NCBI GenBank assembly: GCA_028753945.1
Contig: JAPNXP010000005.1
Location: 4,898,001-4,962,000 of the forward strand
From: Hexactinellida sp. DTS-2022
Taxonomy: Eukaryota > Porifera > Hexactinellida
Length of the DNA: 64,000 nucleotides
Reading direction: 5' to 3'
Below are positions 23,894 to 32,331 of this stretch, piece by piece. The notes below the pieces were generated by a model. It did not search any database. It was given only the letters and a program-made list of their open reading frames with translations, and had not been told where the DNA came from. The position numbers and the translations under genes are program-made. Within the stretch, counting starts at the first letter, position 1; each line of letters begins with the position of its first letter.

Positions 23894-25321
23894 ATGTCTT
23901 ATACGTCCAGTTTTTTGTTTTTATTATTTTTAAGTACACTGCTACTCCAATCTATTTCCAGCGTTATACGTATTAACTCCTCCAGTGGGAGATTTATAGA
24001 CGAGTTCGGGAGAGAGCGTATATTCCATGGATTAAATGCGGTCTATAAGGGCCCCCCTTACCTGCCTGTTTCCCCTGGTGCTACGTGGGTTGTCGACCAA
24101 TCTGTGATAACTCAGTTCAAAGCGCTTGGTGTTAATATATTGCGTGTGGGACTAATGTATGCTGGTGCTATGCCAGCAAAAGGCCAGTTGAATGCTACTT
24201 ACTTTGATATGGTAGAAACATTTGTAAAGCTGTGTCAGGAAAATGAAGTGTACACTCTGTTAGACTCGCATCAAGATTTGTTCTCGGAATTAATCCCAGG
24301 AGGAGATGGATTCCCTGCCTGGTCGGTGATAAAGGGAAATGCAAGGGATTATCCGTACCCGCTTAAATCCACTGATCTACCATGGGCTTTATACTACATT
24401 ACTGAATTAATTAATTCAGGATTCGGCTATTTTTACAACAACACGGATAACTTACAGGATTTCTACGCACAGTTTTGGAATGAGACTGCGAAACGGTTTG
24501 CTAAATACCCCTTTATGCTTGGATATGAGCTAATTAACGAACCCTGGGCTGGCGACGTGTATGAAGATTTGCTAATAGCAATCCCATCCAATGCCTACAA
24601 ACAGAATCTACAGCCACTCTATGACAAACTAGCCGCAGTAATCTGGTCAGCTGATCCTAACCACATGGTGTTCTTTGAAACTGTAACCTGGGATTTTAGT
24701 GAGCTCGGAATAGACCACGTGCCTGGGTACGCTGCTAATTCTAATAAGACGGTTATATCGTACCACTTCTATAGGCCTCCGCAGTTTGATATTAACTCTA
24801 CTCTTAGCAGCAAGGCTGAGTTCCGAGGTAAATTCAAGTGTGGGAGCATGCTGACTGAATTCGAGTCTTGGAATGGAAATACGGAAGAGTTTCAAGATAT
24901 TCTTCAGAGTTCTGATGCATGGAAGGAATCTTGGATAGCTTGGATGTTTAACCCATTGGAGCTACTAACAAGCTCTGATGATTTTAAAGCTACTTTCGCT
25001 CATCCTTATGCACAAATCGTCGCGGGTAGTATCTCACTCATGAACTTTGAACCTGAATCGCGAAAATTTATTCTCGTCTATATTGCGAATCCGAGAATAA
25101 AATCGAATGAGTCAGTTATATTCGTTAACAAGGATTTGCACTATCCAAATGATTTCACTGTATCTGCAACCCCAGGGCAAGGTGTTACTATAAAGCGCGA
25201 TGATTCAAATCACCAAATAATTGTAGAGCACAATCTTTCTATTTCAAGCATGTATACTACAGTTACTATTGCCATTTCGCCGAAGCAGGAATCTTATTCA
25301 AGTTTGTACATATCATTGTAA
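23894..25321 (+). CDS. GH5 endoglycoceramidase-like enzyme, secreted
   Basis: Intronless, 475 aa. Residues 1-23 form a strong signal peptide (hydrophobic LFLLFLSTLLL). The body is a glycoside hydrolase family 5 (beta/alpha)8 barrel: RIFHGLNAVYKG near the start, LLDSHQDLFSE, then the acid/base region LGYELINEPW (Glu in NEP) and the nucleophile region MLTEFESWNG (Glu), with ISYHFYRPP between. This spacing and the DSHQD and ELINEPW motifs fit endoglycoceramidases, which release intact glycans from glycosphingolipids. A beta-sandwich-like tail follows (about 375-475). Animal members are known from cnidarians. Several N-glycosylation sequons are present. Lack of introns may reflect retroposition or transfer, but codon use does not look foreign and the neighbours are also intronless. 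Confidence 0.82.
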   Translation: MSYTSSFLFLLFLSTLLLQSISSVIRINSSSGRFIDEFGRERIFHGLNAVYKGPPYLPVSPGATWVVDQSVITQFKALGVNILRVGLMYAGAMPAKGQLNATYFDMVETFVKLCQENEVYTLLDSHQDLFSELIPGGDGFPAWSVIKGNARDYPYPLKSTDLPWALYYITELINSGFGYFYNNTDNLQDFYAQFWNETAKRFAKYPFMLGYELINEPWAGDVYEDLLIAIPSNAYKQNLQPLYDKLAAVIWSADPNHMVFFETVTWDFSELGIDHVPGYAANSNKTVISYHFYRPPQFDINSTLSSKAEFRGKFKCGSMLTEFESWNGNTEEFQDILQSSDAWKESWIAWMFNPLELLTSSDDFKATFAHPYAQIVAGSISLMNFEPESRKFILVYIANPRIKSNESVIFVNKDLHYPNDFTVSATPGQGVTIKRDDSNHQIIVEHNLSISSMYTTVTIAISPKQESYSSLYISL

Positions 25322-25525
25322 ATGTACATATCAACAAGGACAATCAGTGTATAGAAATTTCCATAAGCATGCTTATCCCTTGTTGTTCAATTTTCTCTTT
25401 GTATTTATATGTAGTCTGTAGTTATGTTCAATTGATCATTAATATTTATCATTTTATATTAGTCGAACTTTTTTTTAATATTTAATTTGTTTTACTACTA
25501 CTATTATCTGTCTCTATTAATTAGC

Positions 25526-26746
25526 ATGTCACAACCCGATCCTTGCTTATACCAATGTGTTAACTGCTTTGACGCTTTTAATATTCACAATCCAAACTCC
25601 CATCCTCGTATATTACGGTGTCAACACAATATGTGCACTCGTTGTCTCATAATATTTATCAGCGATTTCACTAAACTAACATCTTCAAACTCTCACCTAT
25701 CTAGCACTGGGTCTAAACTGTCATGCACTTTGTGTAGAAAGTTTTCTCCAATCGATAATGGAGGAATTGACAGATTTCCTATCAACAACCAAATATTAAA
25801 TCAATTAGAAAAAATCCAAGTTTTAAACGAACTAGAACAGGAGGCAATTTCAAAGGCAAAAACTCTTGAAAAATGGGATAACAGATTGAACCAAGATTCA
25901 TTAGGTTTAAATTCATTGATTTCAGATGGTTTAACGGAGATGAAGCAACACTATGAGTACTTATCGAAGCGATTAACTGAAGAGTACAATTTCTCTGTAC
26001 ATACTTTTGCACAGAAACATACAAGAATTAGGAGAAAGTTTCAAACCGATATAAACTTAATTCAAAAACAAAAAGATGACATTACTCATTTACTCAGAAA
26101 TCGTGATACCAGTAACTCGAACACAAACCAATTCCATAAATCCATATTTGATACCGAATCTCTAATTAACAAACTCACTCAGCATAGCAATCTATCTGAA
26201 CTCGACAATCTAAACTCGATTGTTAATAATTTTACAAGTAAGTCTATTAGCACTCAACATACTGCTCCTAATGTTAATGTACTCCCTACTATCCATACTG
26301 CCCAGGGAACTTACACGCCACGAGATCACTCAATATCCAATGAACTATCTCGCTCTGTCGATCGGACATATTCACAAACACATCTTCCAGTTGATGTACA
26401 CTCTCTATATGACTGTAGACCCTTATCTCCTGTTAATAGAATATCTACTGTGCCTGATAATTCGTACAGACAAGCCGTATCTCCCGTTCCGTGGTCTCAC
26501 CCCCCTACACCCCCCAAACAGCCTATGTTACTTCCTACGAGATCCTGTTTGTCTCCTACCAGAGCTCCTCTCCCTTCCAACAATCCCACATTTCCAAACC
26601 TCTCTCCTGTTCATAATCCCTCATTCATATCTCCCACATACTCGCCGGCTCGTTCGTTTATACGTCCCGCGAACAGTTCCTATAGACAACTAAGTCCCTC
26701 TCACAAACCCACATTGATAACACCTACACACCACCCAATGTATTGA
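25526..26746 (+). CDS. RING-finger protein, TRIM-like
   Basis: Intronless, 406 aa from ATG 25526 (an in-frame non-ATG extension upstream is less likely). The N-terminus is a C3HC4-type RING: CVNCFDAF, then LRCQHNMCTRCLI and CTLCRKFSPI, as in ubiquitin E3 ligases. The third segment between the two zinc half-sites is long (about 35 residues). It is followed by a basic-acidic coiled-coil region (about 95-210, with LEKIQVLNELEQEAISKAKT) and a Ser/Pro-rich disordered tail with repeated 'SPT' and 'LSP' units. No B-box or C-terminal TRIM domain is visible, so 'TRIM-like' describes the layout only. AATAAA at 26808-26813 lies 62 bp after the stop. Confidence 0.7.
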   Translation: MSQPDPCLYQCVNCFDAFNIHNPNSHPRILRCQHNMCTRCLIIFISDFTKLTSSNSHLSSTGSKLSCTLCRKFSPIDNGGIDRFPINNQILNQLEKIQVLNELEQEAISKAKTLEKWDNRLNQDSLGLNSLISDGLTEMKQHYEYLSKRLTEEYNFSVHTFAQKHTRIRRKFQTDINLIQKQKDDITHLLRNRDTSNSNTNQFHKSIFDTESLINKLTQHSNLSELDNLNSIVNNFTSKSISTQHTAPNVNVLPTIHTAQGTYTPRDHSISNELSRSVDRTYSQTHLPVDVHSLYDCRPLSPVNRISTVPDNSYRQAVSPVPWSHPPTPPKQPMLLPTRSCLSPTRAPLPSNNPTFPNLSPVHNPSFISPTYSPARSFIRPANSSYRQLSPSHKPTLITPTHHPMY

Positions 26747-26901
26747 ATTGTTACAATGTGTTATTTCTACTTATAAATTTACCCAATTTCTTATAAATCT
26801 GTTTGCTAATAAAATTTACTCTCACTTTAGTTTAGACTATATGCTAATCTGTAATTAAAATAATTTATTTCATTAATTGTAGCTCAGTGCAGATACCTCC
26901 T

Positions 26902-29196
26902 ATGTCAAAATCAACTGAAAATACAGATCCAGATTTCTTCTCTCGCCAGCGAGCAATCCCTGACTTAGACAACCAACTGCTTCAGGAATCCATTGCGTTA
27001 GTTCTAGGTGTTGGTGGTATTGGTTCCACTATAACCATGGATTTGTGTAGATTGGGAGTCAACAGGGTATATCTCATTGATTTTGATTTTGTTGATCCTT
27101 CCAATTTGAATCGGCAAGTTTTATTCTCGAAACAGGACTTAAAAAAACCGAAAGCTATTTCAGCCCTGCATGGGATAGAGCGACATAATTTAAAAACTGA
27201 AATTTTATCCTTCAATTGTGACGCCCTATCATCTTGGAGCCTATTAGTTAATATAGCCAGACAATGCAATGCAGTTTTCAATTGCATAGATTTCGGTGAA
27301 TACTTTGATTTCGCTGTCACTTCTTTGTGTAAGAGTTTGAGAGTCCATTACTTGTCAGGAAGTTCGTATGGCCATACGGCTATTTCAGAATCCTTCCCAT
27401 TTTCATCTTTCCTACCGAGTGGGGGTCCTTGTTGGGCGTGTAATAATTCACCGCAGGATCTCACAGTGCTTTTGCAGTTAGCACCACATTCCATTCAGTC
27501 ACTAGAGTCGATAGCGTTCATTCCGAAAGAAGACGTTATTTATGGTGCACATAATGCAGGTTCCTCTGTTTTGCCATGTTCAATAGCTTCCCACATGATA
27601 GTGACCTGTTGGGCGAATACGTTCTGTAAGTATACAATGCCCTGTTGGGCTAACTTTAATCTCAGTACATTCGAATCATTTTCTTTCCCAGTAGAACAGA
27701 ATCCTGAGTGCATAGTGTGTACGTCTCCACTGATGAGCTATCAATTAAATCCATACTACAACACGAGTAGTATTATACCGCTTGCACAAATTGGTGGGTA
27801 CACTTTCCCATTTGTTCCTAGTGCAATACAAAACCCAATGGAACCACTTTTCTACCAACAGGCCTTGGCTCGCTTTACGCCACAGAAAACAGGCGATGCT
27901 AATCCAATTGCACTACCAGCTCCGCCTAGCTGTGACCTTATTTACAATTTGAATGAACAAACACACACTTTGCCTTCTCTGCTGTTAAATCCGTTAATAA
28001 AGTCTCAGTGCGGAGAACACGTTGGTTACTTTAGTGGTAGGAGATCAGTTATTTTAGTAGAGGGGGAAAAGCTGTATAGGCTAAAGGGGTGTGGTAATAT
28101 TGTTGAGTTTTCGAAAGAATTTGATAACTTTCCAGTTGAAGAAACTTGTCCGAATCAGTTTGAGATCCGAGGGTCGATGTTTCAGCATACTGCTATTAGG
28201 GAACTGTACATGACTCAGCTAATTGGGGAGTGTTTAAAACCGCAGGGATTTATCACAGGCAATTCTCCGCTTGGTATGTGGGAATACAATTTGGAGAATG
28301 ATAGTTTGTCAGAAATTAAAAAATATTGCGCTTTTTATGAGACAATTGGGGACAAGCGTCTTTCAACACATCTCTTAACAGGGGTTAACAAACTACTACC
28401 CACCTTAGTGAAAGAGTTTTCAAATGAAGAGCTACTGAAATATGTACCGAATGAACGCAAAAAGATGATTGAAAATGAATTTGAAATACAGCCAACTTGG
28501 TCCGCTTATTCCTCGAGTTTGGGTTTCAAATCGATAGATTTATTCGCTTTTACATACACTATTAAAGCTCCAATTATATTCAAACTCGCTAGTGACAAAT
28601 GGCATGAGAGATGGCAGGATTTATGTCACAAACTAAACGCATTCATTGAGACTTGCACTACAAGCAATCCATTGAGTTTGCTGTATTGGAATTTAGGTTA
28701 TGAGGTGGGCATCATACTTTCTACTCTACATACAAATAATATTAATTGGGGCACATTTTTCGACCATAACCCATGTGAACCTCATTGTAACAGCCATCCT
28801 AACAATCTAATCGTGCTTCCACCTGGCTACCCGCGGTTTTTAGCACCTGTAGATTTTGACCTCAGTTTCACTAAAGAAGGATTCTTCTCACCTTACTCTC
28901 AAGAATTGGATGAAGACCTATTTAATTCCTGGATTTCTATGGAAACTTCGGAAATGGCTCGCGCTTTGGGAGGGGAAACTGCGAATACAGGAATTCAGCC
29001 GCAGTCTACAGATACATTAATTAAGGATAATTTCTCTCTGTTAGAAACCGCGTTGAGAGATACACTAGTGTTAGGCTATTTATCCGCGCTTAGCCGCGAA
29101 GAGAACTCACACGCAATATCACCTGGCTCAGAGCGGGATGCCTTGTCTGTGTTAATAGAGTTAGCTTTAATTGCCAGTGATAAGCTAACAGCTTAA
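26902..29196 (+). CDS. ThiF/E1-like domain fused to kinase-like domain
   Basis: Intronless, 764 aa from ATG 26902. Residues about 10-300 are a ThiF/MoeB/E1-type adenylating domain: arginine-rich entry (FSRQRAI), nucleotide loop VLGVGGIGSTI, LIDFDFVDPSNLNRQ, and the lysine motif KKPKA. Two CxxC pairs (CWAC near 180, CIVC near 270) could bind zinc as in UBA5/MoeB. Such domains adenylate the C-terminal Gly of ubiquitin-like proteins. The second half is different: RLKGCGN (possible ATP lysine), TAIRELYMTQLIGE (possible helix-C Glu), then HCNSHPNNLIVL and APVDFDLSF, which line up with the HGDxHPxNxxV and DFD motifs of aminoglycoside-phosphotransferase-like and SelO-like kinases, with Asn where the catalytic Asp should be. 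The fusion and its function are not known to me. AATAAA at 29443-29448. Confidence 0.7.
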   Translation: MSKSTENTDPDFFSRQRAIPDLDNQLLQESIALVLGVGGIGSTITMDLCRLGVNRVYLIDFDFVDPSNLNRQVLFSKQDLKKPKAISALHGIERHNLKTEILSFNCDALSSWSLLVNIARQCNAVFNCIDFGEYFDFAVTSLCKSLRVHYLSGSSYGHTAISESFPFSSFLPSGGPCWACNNSPQDLTVLLQLAPHSIQSLESIAFIPKEDVIYGAHNAGSSVLPCSIASHMIVTCWANTFCKYTMPCWANFNLSTFESFSFPVEQNPECIVCTSPLMSYQLNPYYNTSSIIPLAQIGGYTFPFVPSAIQNPMEPLFYQQALARFTPQKTGDANPIALPAPPSCDLIYNLNEQTHTLPSLLLNPLIKSQCGEHVGYFSGRRSVILVEGEKLYRLKGCGNIVEFSKEFDNFPVEETCPNQFEIRGSMFQHTAIRELYMTQLIGECLKPQGFITGNSPLGMWEYNLENDSLSEIKKYCAFYETIGDKRLSTHLLTGVNKLLPTLVKEFSNEELLKYVPNERKKMIENEFEIQPTWSAYSSSLGFKSIDLFAFTYTIKAPIIFKLASDKWHERWQDLCHKLNAFIETCTTSNPLSLLYWNLGYEVGIILSTLHTNNINWGTFFDHNPCEPHCNSHPNNLIVLPPGYPRFLAPVDFDLSFTKEGFFSPYSQELDEDLFNSWISMETSEMARALGGETANTGIQPQSTDTLIKDNFSLLETALRDTLVLGYLSALSREENSHAISPGSERDALSVLIELALIASDKLTA

Positions 29197-29535
29197 CTGG
29201 TGTGCCAATATTAGTTGTAAATTTGTCTTATTTATTCAATCAGAAAGTGTGCTTTATAGATATGGGAATTTCAAATTGAATTCCCTTACAAGACTAGGTA
29301 ATATTTTGAATTTTTATTTGTTTATTAGATAGAATGCTTAATGGTTACCCTCTTGCAAGTTTTATTAACTACATTTCTGACACATTATAACATACTTTGC
29401 CATTTATAAGACTTAATATATGCATGCTGCAAAATATATGTACAATAAACATAAATTCTTCTTTCTAAAACACATTAACTATTTGTTAGTCAATTTCAGT
29501 TAATTTGTATCCATTTTTACAGGAGCATAGCTGCA
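29197..29535. other. Convergent 3' spacer
   Basis: Between the stops of the E1-like gene (+) and the cryptochrome (-). Holds a plus-strand AATAAA at 29443-29448; nothing else recognised. Confidence 0.5.
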
Positions 29536-31302
29536 TTAACTATCATCTGTGAGTTTCCCTTTGCATTCATCCACGACGTATGGCAGTCTCTTTGCATGCG
29601 CGCATGAATCTACTAATTCTATGAATACCTTCATTCTCTTGCGGCAAATTCTATTGCGACAGTTGTAGTCTAAAACTGGTTTTGGGTAGTCTATTCCTAT
29701 TATGCAGTTGGCTATTTGCTGTACTTCGAGTGGCGCTCTTTCTGGCTTATGAATATGCTCGTTTGGGAAATATCTCAGCTCGGGAAGAAACTTCCTAATA
29801 TACTGGCCGCTAGGGTCCATCTGTTGCGATGCGAAAATCATCGGGTCTTTATAGGCCTTTTGTCTCCCACTTAGCATTGTTGATGAGCTGGCTTCCAACC
29901 AAGCAAACGTTGCTAACGGAAGGTCAAAGTTTATATTGTTTTGGTAGAAAAGTTTCACACCTTCCTCCCAGGTTATCCATAGGAGACTGTTGGTGACAAA
30001 AGTCGCGAGTACCTCGGTCACTTCGTTTACTGCGAATCCCTCTGTTTTTATTTGTCGGATTGCTGCGTCGAAGAACGGAAATCCAGTTTTAGCTTCGTTG
30101 AATGCTTCAACCAGTTTCGCGTTATTATCCCAAGGAATTGGTAAGCATACTTTGTTGTGTACCACAAGACGCTCAGGGGTGGTCTGCATCTGTGCGGCTT
30201 GGAGCGCGAAATCTCTCGCTACAATTCCGGCCATGACAGAGTTAATCTTCTCCCTGCAGTAGGCGGGGTCTCTAACTGTGCTTACGAGGAACTGGAACAG
30301 CTGTCTGGGCGTGATGCACCCGAAGCGGAGATGGGGACTGATAGGCATTGCTTTGGCTAGGATAGGCGATACCGTCTCTGATACATTGTTTCTACGTAGC
30401 CTAGCTTCTCTGTACTCTATCAAGTACAGGTGCGTGTAGCGCTCTCCTCCTTTGAATAAGAAAGTCAGCTTTTTCAGTTCCTCCGCTGGGAATAGTCTCT
30501 CGAGCTGGGGAATATCTGTAGGCAGGGGACACGGACGTGTGACCTTTGTACCCAAATCAATCAGCTGTTCTTCATTCAGAGGGAGTAGGACGTCTTGAAT
30601 CCTCGCCTCACTTTTTGTGTTGTTCTGTTTCGCAGTTATAGCTTCTGCTAACAGCGCTCTGAACTTGCTAATCGGAATTGCATTTTGGTAATTACTCGGC
30701 AGCCAAAGGAGGCGATGACTGTCGATATTTACATGAATCTGTATCCCGTATTTATGGCAGACGGTGCGTATCTTCTCATTGTAGCTTGTTAGGTTTATGT
30801 CTGGATCCATGTTGATGGAGAGATGTGTTACTTTCCATTGGTTGAAGAGAATGCTTAGAACGCCCATTGTTTCGCCTCTCAGACAATACAGTTTCAGTCC
30901 GCGTTCCGCCAACTGATCTCTTAAATCTTCGAGGCAGTCGATCATAAACTTCCATCTAAGGGGGGCTACGGGGGTCGAGTCAAACTCCTCAAATATGTAA
31001 ATAGCGTAGAACTTGTTTGGGTTTGTTGCGAGAGCTTTATTCAGTGCGGGATTGTCTTGTAGCCTGAGATGGCGACTGGTGAACATGTGCAGTAAAACAC
31101 TGCCTTGAGGCTCTATCGGTTCTGCTACCTTGATTAACACTTGTCTCTCGTCTTCTGAAAAATCAGATGCACTTGATGGGCTGTCGCTTAAATGTAGTAG
31201 GTTCAGAGCTTCGAATTCTTCCAATCCTACCAACGATTCAACTTTCTCTAAGACATCTTGTCCCGTTTGTACTCCGCTCATTCGATTTCCTTTAAAATAC
31301 AT
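29536..31302 (-). CDS. Cryptochrome/photolyase family protein
   Basis: Intronless, 588 aa from ATG 31302 (a second ATG at 31281 is possible). Residues about 48-190 are the alpha/beta photolyase domain (TSRHLRLQDNPALNKAL), followed by the FAD-binding helical domain: LRFGCITPRQLFQFL, EAKTGFPFFDAAIRQIKTEG, LLWITWEEGVKLFY, ATFAWLEASSS, QMDPSGQYIRKFLPELRYFP. By ungapped comparison with E. coli photolyase, Trp residues fall at the three electron-transfer triad positions (IPW, ITW, FAW). The second Trp of the usual WxW is Glu, and the HNRxRM motif reads VNEVTE, so it is divergent and probably not a DNA-repair enzyme. A 45-residue acidic N-terminal extension and a short C-terminal tail are present. 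Likely role: blue-light sensing or clock function. Opposite strand to its neighbours. Confidence 0.85.
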   Translation of the reverse strand: MYFKGNRMSGVQTGQDVLEKVESLVGLEEFEALNLLHLSDSPSSASDFSEDERQVLIKVAEPIEPQGSVLLHMFTSRHLRLQDNPALNKALATNPNKFYAIYIFEEFDSTPVAPLRWKFMIDCLEDLRDQLAERGLKLYCLRGETMGVLSILFNQWKVTHLSINMDPDINLTSYNEKIRTVCHKYGIQIHVNIDSHRLLWLPSNYQNAIPISKFRALLAEAITAKQNNTKSEARIQDVLLPLNEEQLIDLGTKVTRPCPLPTDIPQLERLFPAEELKKLTFLFKGGERYTHLYLIEYREARLRRNNVSETVSPILAKAMPISPHLRFGCITPRQLFQFLVSTVRDPAYCREKINSVMAGIVARDFALQAAQMQTTPERLVVHNKVCLPIPWDNNAKLVEAFNEAKTGFPFFDAAIRQIKTEGFAVNEVTEVLATFVTNSLLWITWEEGVKLFYQNNINFDLPLATFAWLEASSSTMLSGRQKAYKDPMIFASQQMDPSGQYIRKFLPELRYFPNEHIHKPERAPLEVQQIANCIIGIDYPKPVLDYNCRNRICRKRMKVFIELVDSCAHAKRLPYVVDECKGKLTDDS

Positions 31303-31369
31303 CTCATAAGTACGAACAGGGAAATAGACAAAAATTTGTTTAATTAGTACAAGTTACAGCTCCCCATTA

Positions 31370-31409
31370 TTTTCACATTTTTCACATATTATTGTGAAAA
31401 ATGTGAAAA
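31370..31409. repeat. Perfect 17-bp-arm hairpin, TTTTCACATTTTTCACA
   Basis: Arms at 31370-31386 and 31393-31409 are exact inverses around a 6-bp loop. Each arm holds two copies of TTTCACA. It lies 68 bp upstream of the cryptochrome start codon, so it is either promoter DNA with paired protein sites or a 5' UTR hairpin. Confidence 0.75.
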
Positions 31410-31639
31410 GATCCTTTGTTAAACTAATATTTTTGATGGAGCTATTATCTGCCAGTTGGCCTAGAAATTGTCAAAATTATGCCGACGAGATTACTAAATT
31501 ATTAGTTTGAAATTAAAATTCCTGAAAATTATGGCAATTTTTGTAAAATAGCCAATTAACATGATTTTTATTAATTATAATTCTAGATTTCAACTTGATT
31601 TTCCAAGAAGTTATTTAATTAATTAAGAGTTTACATATA

Positions 31640-31781
31640 CAGCGATCATCGGTATCACCGATCATCGGCGTTTGTAATAAAAAACCTGGCTACTTTCTAC
31701 CGATGGTGTTTTTTATGTTTATAAAAGACACCATCGGTAGAAACTAGCCAGGTTATTTAATACAAACGCCGATGATCGCTG
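31640..31781. repeat. Long hairpin MITE between two promoters
   Basis: Begins CAGCGATCATCGG and ends with the exact inverse, flanked by TA on each side. Arms of about 65-75 bp pair almost throughout (ACCTGGCT...CTACCGATGGTGT). The left arm has an extra ATCATCGGTATCACCG-type duplication. Nearly perfect arms suggest recent insertion. Confidence 0.8.
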
Positions 31782-32331
31782 TATAAGTAAATTAATTAAT
31801 TAAATATTACCCATTTTACCTGGAAAAGAAAGTTTTGGAGTTTAGATACTTTGCAATATAAATATGTGTTTTTCCAATTCCAATTAGTACTTAAGGAAAT
31901 GTGGTAATGCATACAATTTCACATGATTGTGTAAATATATTCATTGATCGGTTTGTATTCATAATTAAATTATTAGTCAATTCTAAACATTATAATTACA
32001 ATTATAATGGGTTTACTAAATCCGCAAACCGTTGATTTTTATGTAGTTATACGTATATCATATTTCTTTGGTTTTTATCTCGGTTGATAATTTATACATA
32101 CACATTAAGCATGTTTCTTATAATTACAATAACTTTAATTAATTAGGAAATGTAGATTGAAATTCGTAAATCTTTACAAATATTTCAATTTGGGTTATTG
32201 AACAACAGTGATTAATTTTGACGAAATAAGAACGCCAGGAGACCGTCGAAACCGATATTCTTACTTACTATACGTATTAATAATACCAGATTGCTCTTTT
32301 TCCGATGATAACAATTTGGCTGTTATTTTAG

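Larger units (their letters stand above)
31303..32331. promoter_or_regulatory. Divergent cryptochrome/seipin intergenic region
   Basis: About 1.0 kb between two head-to-head genes; it must contain both promoters. It holds two strong inverted repeats listed separately (31370-31409 and 31640-31781). No clear TATA box was recognised on either side. Confidence 0.5.

Noticed and set aside
29536-31302. Loss of the proximal Trp in the cryptochrome triad
   Set aside because: First impression from FAW versus WQW; counting 23 residues from the middle Trp places the FAW Trp at the proximal position, so it is retained.
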